Source of the DNA: Candidatus Poseidoniales archaeon
GTDB lineage: Archaea > Thermoplasmatota > Poseidoniia > Poseidoniales > Thalassarchaeaceae
Length of the DNA stretch: 6,473 nt
Direction: 5' to 3'
NCBI GenBank assembly: GCA_028821815.1
Contig: JAPKEY010000086.1
Span: 1-6,473, forward strand
The position numbers and the translations under genes were made by a program. Shown in pieces: positions 4,953 through 6,473 of the stretch; positions within the stretch are counted from its first letter, which is position 1; the number at the start of each line of letters is the position of its first letter. The notes beneath the pieces were generated by a model. That model did no database searches. It had not been told where the DNA came from and was given only the letters and a program-made list of their open reading frames with translations.

Positions 4953-6473
4953 ATGTCAGCGGATGCTATGAAGTCCGACCATCCCGAAGGGGAGTGGCAC
5001 GCACTTCCAATCGAGGAAGTGTTTGAGGTGTTGCAATCACACGATGCCGGTTTGTCCAACGATGAAGTCATTCATCGACGTGAATTATACGGTGAAAATA
5101 AACTCGATGAGAAACCACCAGTCCCGAAGTGGAAACGTTTTCTCGAGCAATTTCAGGACCCGATGGTGTACCTATTGGTCATCGCTGCTATCATCGCATT
5201 TATCTTTGAAAGAGACGATATTGGAACTCCGATTTTTATTGTCATCGCACTTTCACTGAATGCATTTTTCGGTTATTTGCAGGAATCACGTGCGGAAGAA
5301 GCAATGGAATCTCTGAAGAAATTGTTGGTGAGCCATTGCGTCGCTCTGCGTGATGGATCAGAATTCAAGGTGAGTATCGAGGAACTCGTACCAGGTGATG
5401 TAATTTGGTTAGATGACGGATTGAATGTGCCAGCAGACATCCGCATTTTTGAAATTCACCAATTGCTTGTTGATGAATCAAGCTTGACTGGTGAATCTAA
5501 TGTCATACACAAACAAATTGAGCCTGTGTCTGTGGATTCTATTCTACAAGAACAATCCAACATGGCATTCATGGGAACTGTTGCTTCAAGTGGTCGAGCG
5601 AAAGGGATCGTCACTAGAGTCGGCATGAATACAATTCTTGGTGGGATTGCATCAGGTATCAGTGATGTTACTACTCCAAAAACTCCACTTGAGGTCAAAT
5701 TGGAATCACTCGGCAAATTCCTAGGGGGAATTGCAGTTACATGTGCAGCATTGTTGCTGTTACTCCATGTCGTCAAAGCTTGGGGAGAAGGGTCTGTCGA
5801 TAGCATGTATGATGTGATTGCTGAACAGTTTCTTGTATCGGTAGTGATATTCGTAGCAATTGTACCTGAGGGGTTACCAATCATTTTGGTAATATCTTTG
5901 TCAATGGGTATGCGAAACATGGCGCGACAAAAAGCCATTGTTCGGAGAATGAAGGCTGTTGAAACATTAGGTTCAACCACTATAATCTGTACTGATAAAA
6001 CTGGTACAATTACGCGGAATGAAATGACTGTTCGAGCATTCCTAATCAATGGTGAGAGTTATGGTGTATCGGGCCGAGGTTTTGATCCTACAGTAGGAAG
6101 ACTGCAGAAGGGTGGTAAAGATTTACCCGAGTCAGAACTCGCTGAATTACATACAAATATTGCATTTCGGCAGGCGATTGCTGCATGTTTACTTTGTCAA
6201 AATTCCAATCTAAACCTCATCGATAATGAATGGCAGTCTGTTGGAGATCCTACAGATTCAGCCTGTGCAGTTTTCGGCTGGAAATTGAAGGAATCTGTTG
6301 ACTCATATCGCCGTCGCCACCCAAGATTCAGGGAATTCACGTTCGATCGAACAAGGAAAAGAATGACTACAATTCACGAATTTGATGGGCAGAGGTGGGC
6401 ATTTTCTAAGGGAGCTCTGGGGCCTTTCATGGGTGTTGCAACCCATATTTATGAGAATGGCGAAGTTATTCCA
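4953..6473 (+). CDS. P-type (P2 class) cation-transporting ATPase, N-terminal 507 residues, cut by window edge
   Basis: An ATP-driven membrane cation pump related to SERCA/PMR1-type Ca2+ ATPases. An N-terminal cation-ATPase domain (WHALPIEEVF from residue 15) is followed by helices M1 (about 71-86) and M2 (92-110), and the actuator domain with TGES (179-182). Then come M3 (253-275), M4 (293-320) carrying PEGLP (305-309), and the phosphorylation motif DKTGT with Asp348. The nucleotide-binding domain shows GDPT (431-434), FDRTRKRM (464-471) and KGA (486-488). Every catalytic motif expected up to this point is intact. About 350-400 residues, including the hinge GDGxxD and M5-M10, must lie beyond the right edge. 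PEGLP in M4 favours the P2 class and Ca2+ export, but Na+ or another cation is possible because M5-M6 are not visible. The ATG at 4953 has no Shine-Dalgarno; ATGs at 4968 (GGATG 2 bases upstream) and 4911 are in-frame alternatives. Confidence 0.93.
   Translation, partial: MSADAMKSDHPEGEWHALPIEEVFEVLQSHDAGLSNDEVIHRRELYGENKLDEKPPVPKWKRFLEQFQDPMVYLLVIAAIIAFIFERDDIGTPIFIVIALSLNAFFGYLQESRAEEAMESLKKLLVSHCVALRDGSEFKVSIEELVPGDVIWLDDGLNVPADIRIFEIHQLLVDESSLTGESNVIHKQIEPVSVDSILQEQSNMAFMGTVASSGRAKGIVTRVGMNTILGGIASGISDVTTPKTPLEVKLESLGKFLGGIAVTCAALLLLLHVVKAWGEGSVDSMYDVIAEQFLVSVVIFVAIVPEGLPIILVISLSMGMRNMARQKAIVRRMKAVETLGSTTIICTDKTGTITRNEMTVRAFLINGESYGVSGRGFDPTVGRLQKGGKDLPESELAELHTNIAFRQAIAACLLCQNSNLNLIDNEWQSVGDPTDSACAVFGWKLKESVDSYRRRHPRFREFTFDRTRKRMTTIHEFDGQRWAFSKGALGPFMGVATHIYENGEVIP

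Noticed and set aside
5456..6049. Minus-strand open frame of 197 codons
   Set aside because: It lies entirely opposite the actuator and phosphorylation domains of the P-type ATPase, whose motifs are unmistakable; no ribosome site or family feature supports it.
1..6473. Mobile element, CRISPR, phage defence or other accessory system
   Set aside because: No direct repeats, terminal inverted repeats, transposase, nuclease or toxin-like frames are visible; the genes are housekeeping metabolism and transport.

Overview
This window most likely comes from a free-living archaeon, possibly a marine Group II euryarchaeote (Poseidoniales). The grounds are a transketolase split into two separately encoded subunits, an AT-leaning composition, few and short intergenic gaps, and a small membrane protein whose acidic N-terminus looks like lineage-specific proteins of that group. 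The taxon is an inference; the split transketolase is seen directly. There are no RNA genes, CRISPR arrays, insertion sequences or phage-like genes, and no gene-free stretch longer than about 125 bases.

Layout. At the left edge the last 60 codons of an unrecognised plus-strand gene end at 184. Its stop codon interlocks with that of a convergent minus-strand gene in the tetranucleotide TTAA. Four minus-strand genes then run from about 4829 down to 181: an OPT-family oligopeptide transporter (2661..4829), the N-terminal transketolase subunit (1767..2597), the C-terminal transketolase subunit (823..1770) and a small two-helix membrane protein (181..753). Gaps are 63 bases, a 4-base overlap, and 69 bases, so one transcript is plausible. 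A 123-base divergent promoter region (4830..4952) separates this cluster from a plus-strand P-type cation ATPase (4953 to the right edge), of which 507 residues are present.

Function. The two transketolase subunits would together form the thiamine-diphosphate enzyme of the non-oxidative pentose phosphate pathway. The OPT protein probably imports small peptides or peptide-like metal chelates, and the P-type ATPase probably exports Ca2+ or another cation. The divergent region contains a perfect inverted repeat, AGGTCCC-N4-GGGACCT, which is a good operator candidate for one or both transporters.

I see no clear new multi-gene system. The items most worth a second look are this inverted repeat, the unrecognised small membrane protein, and a set of G/C homopolymer runs, two of them in the gaps between the minus-strand genes.
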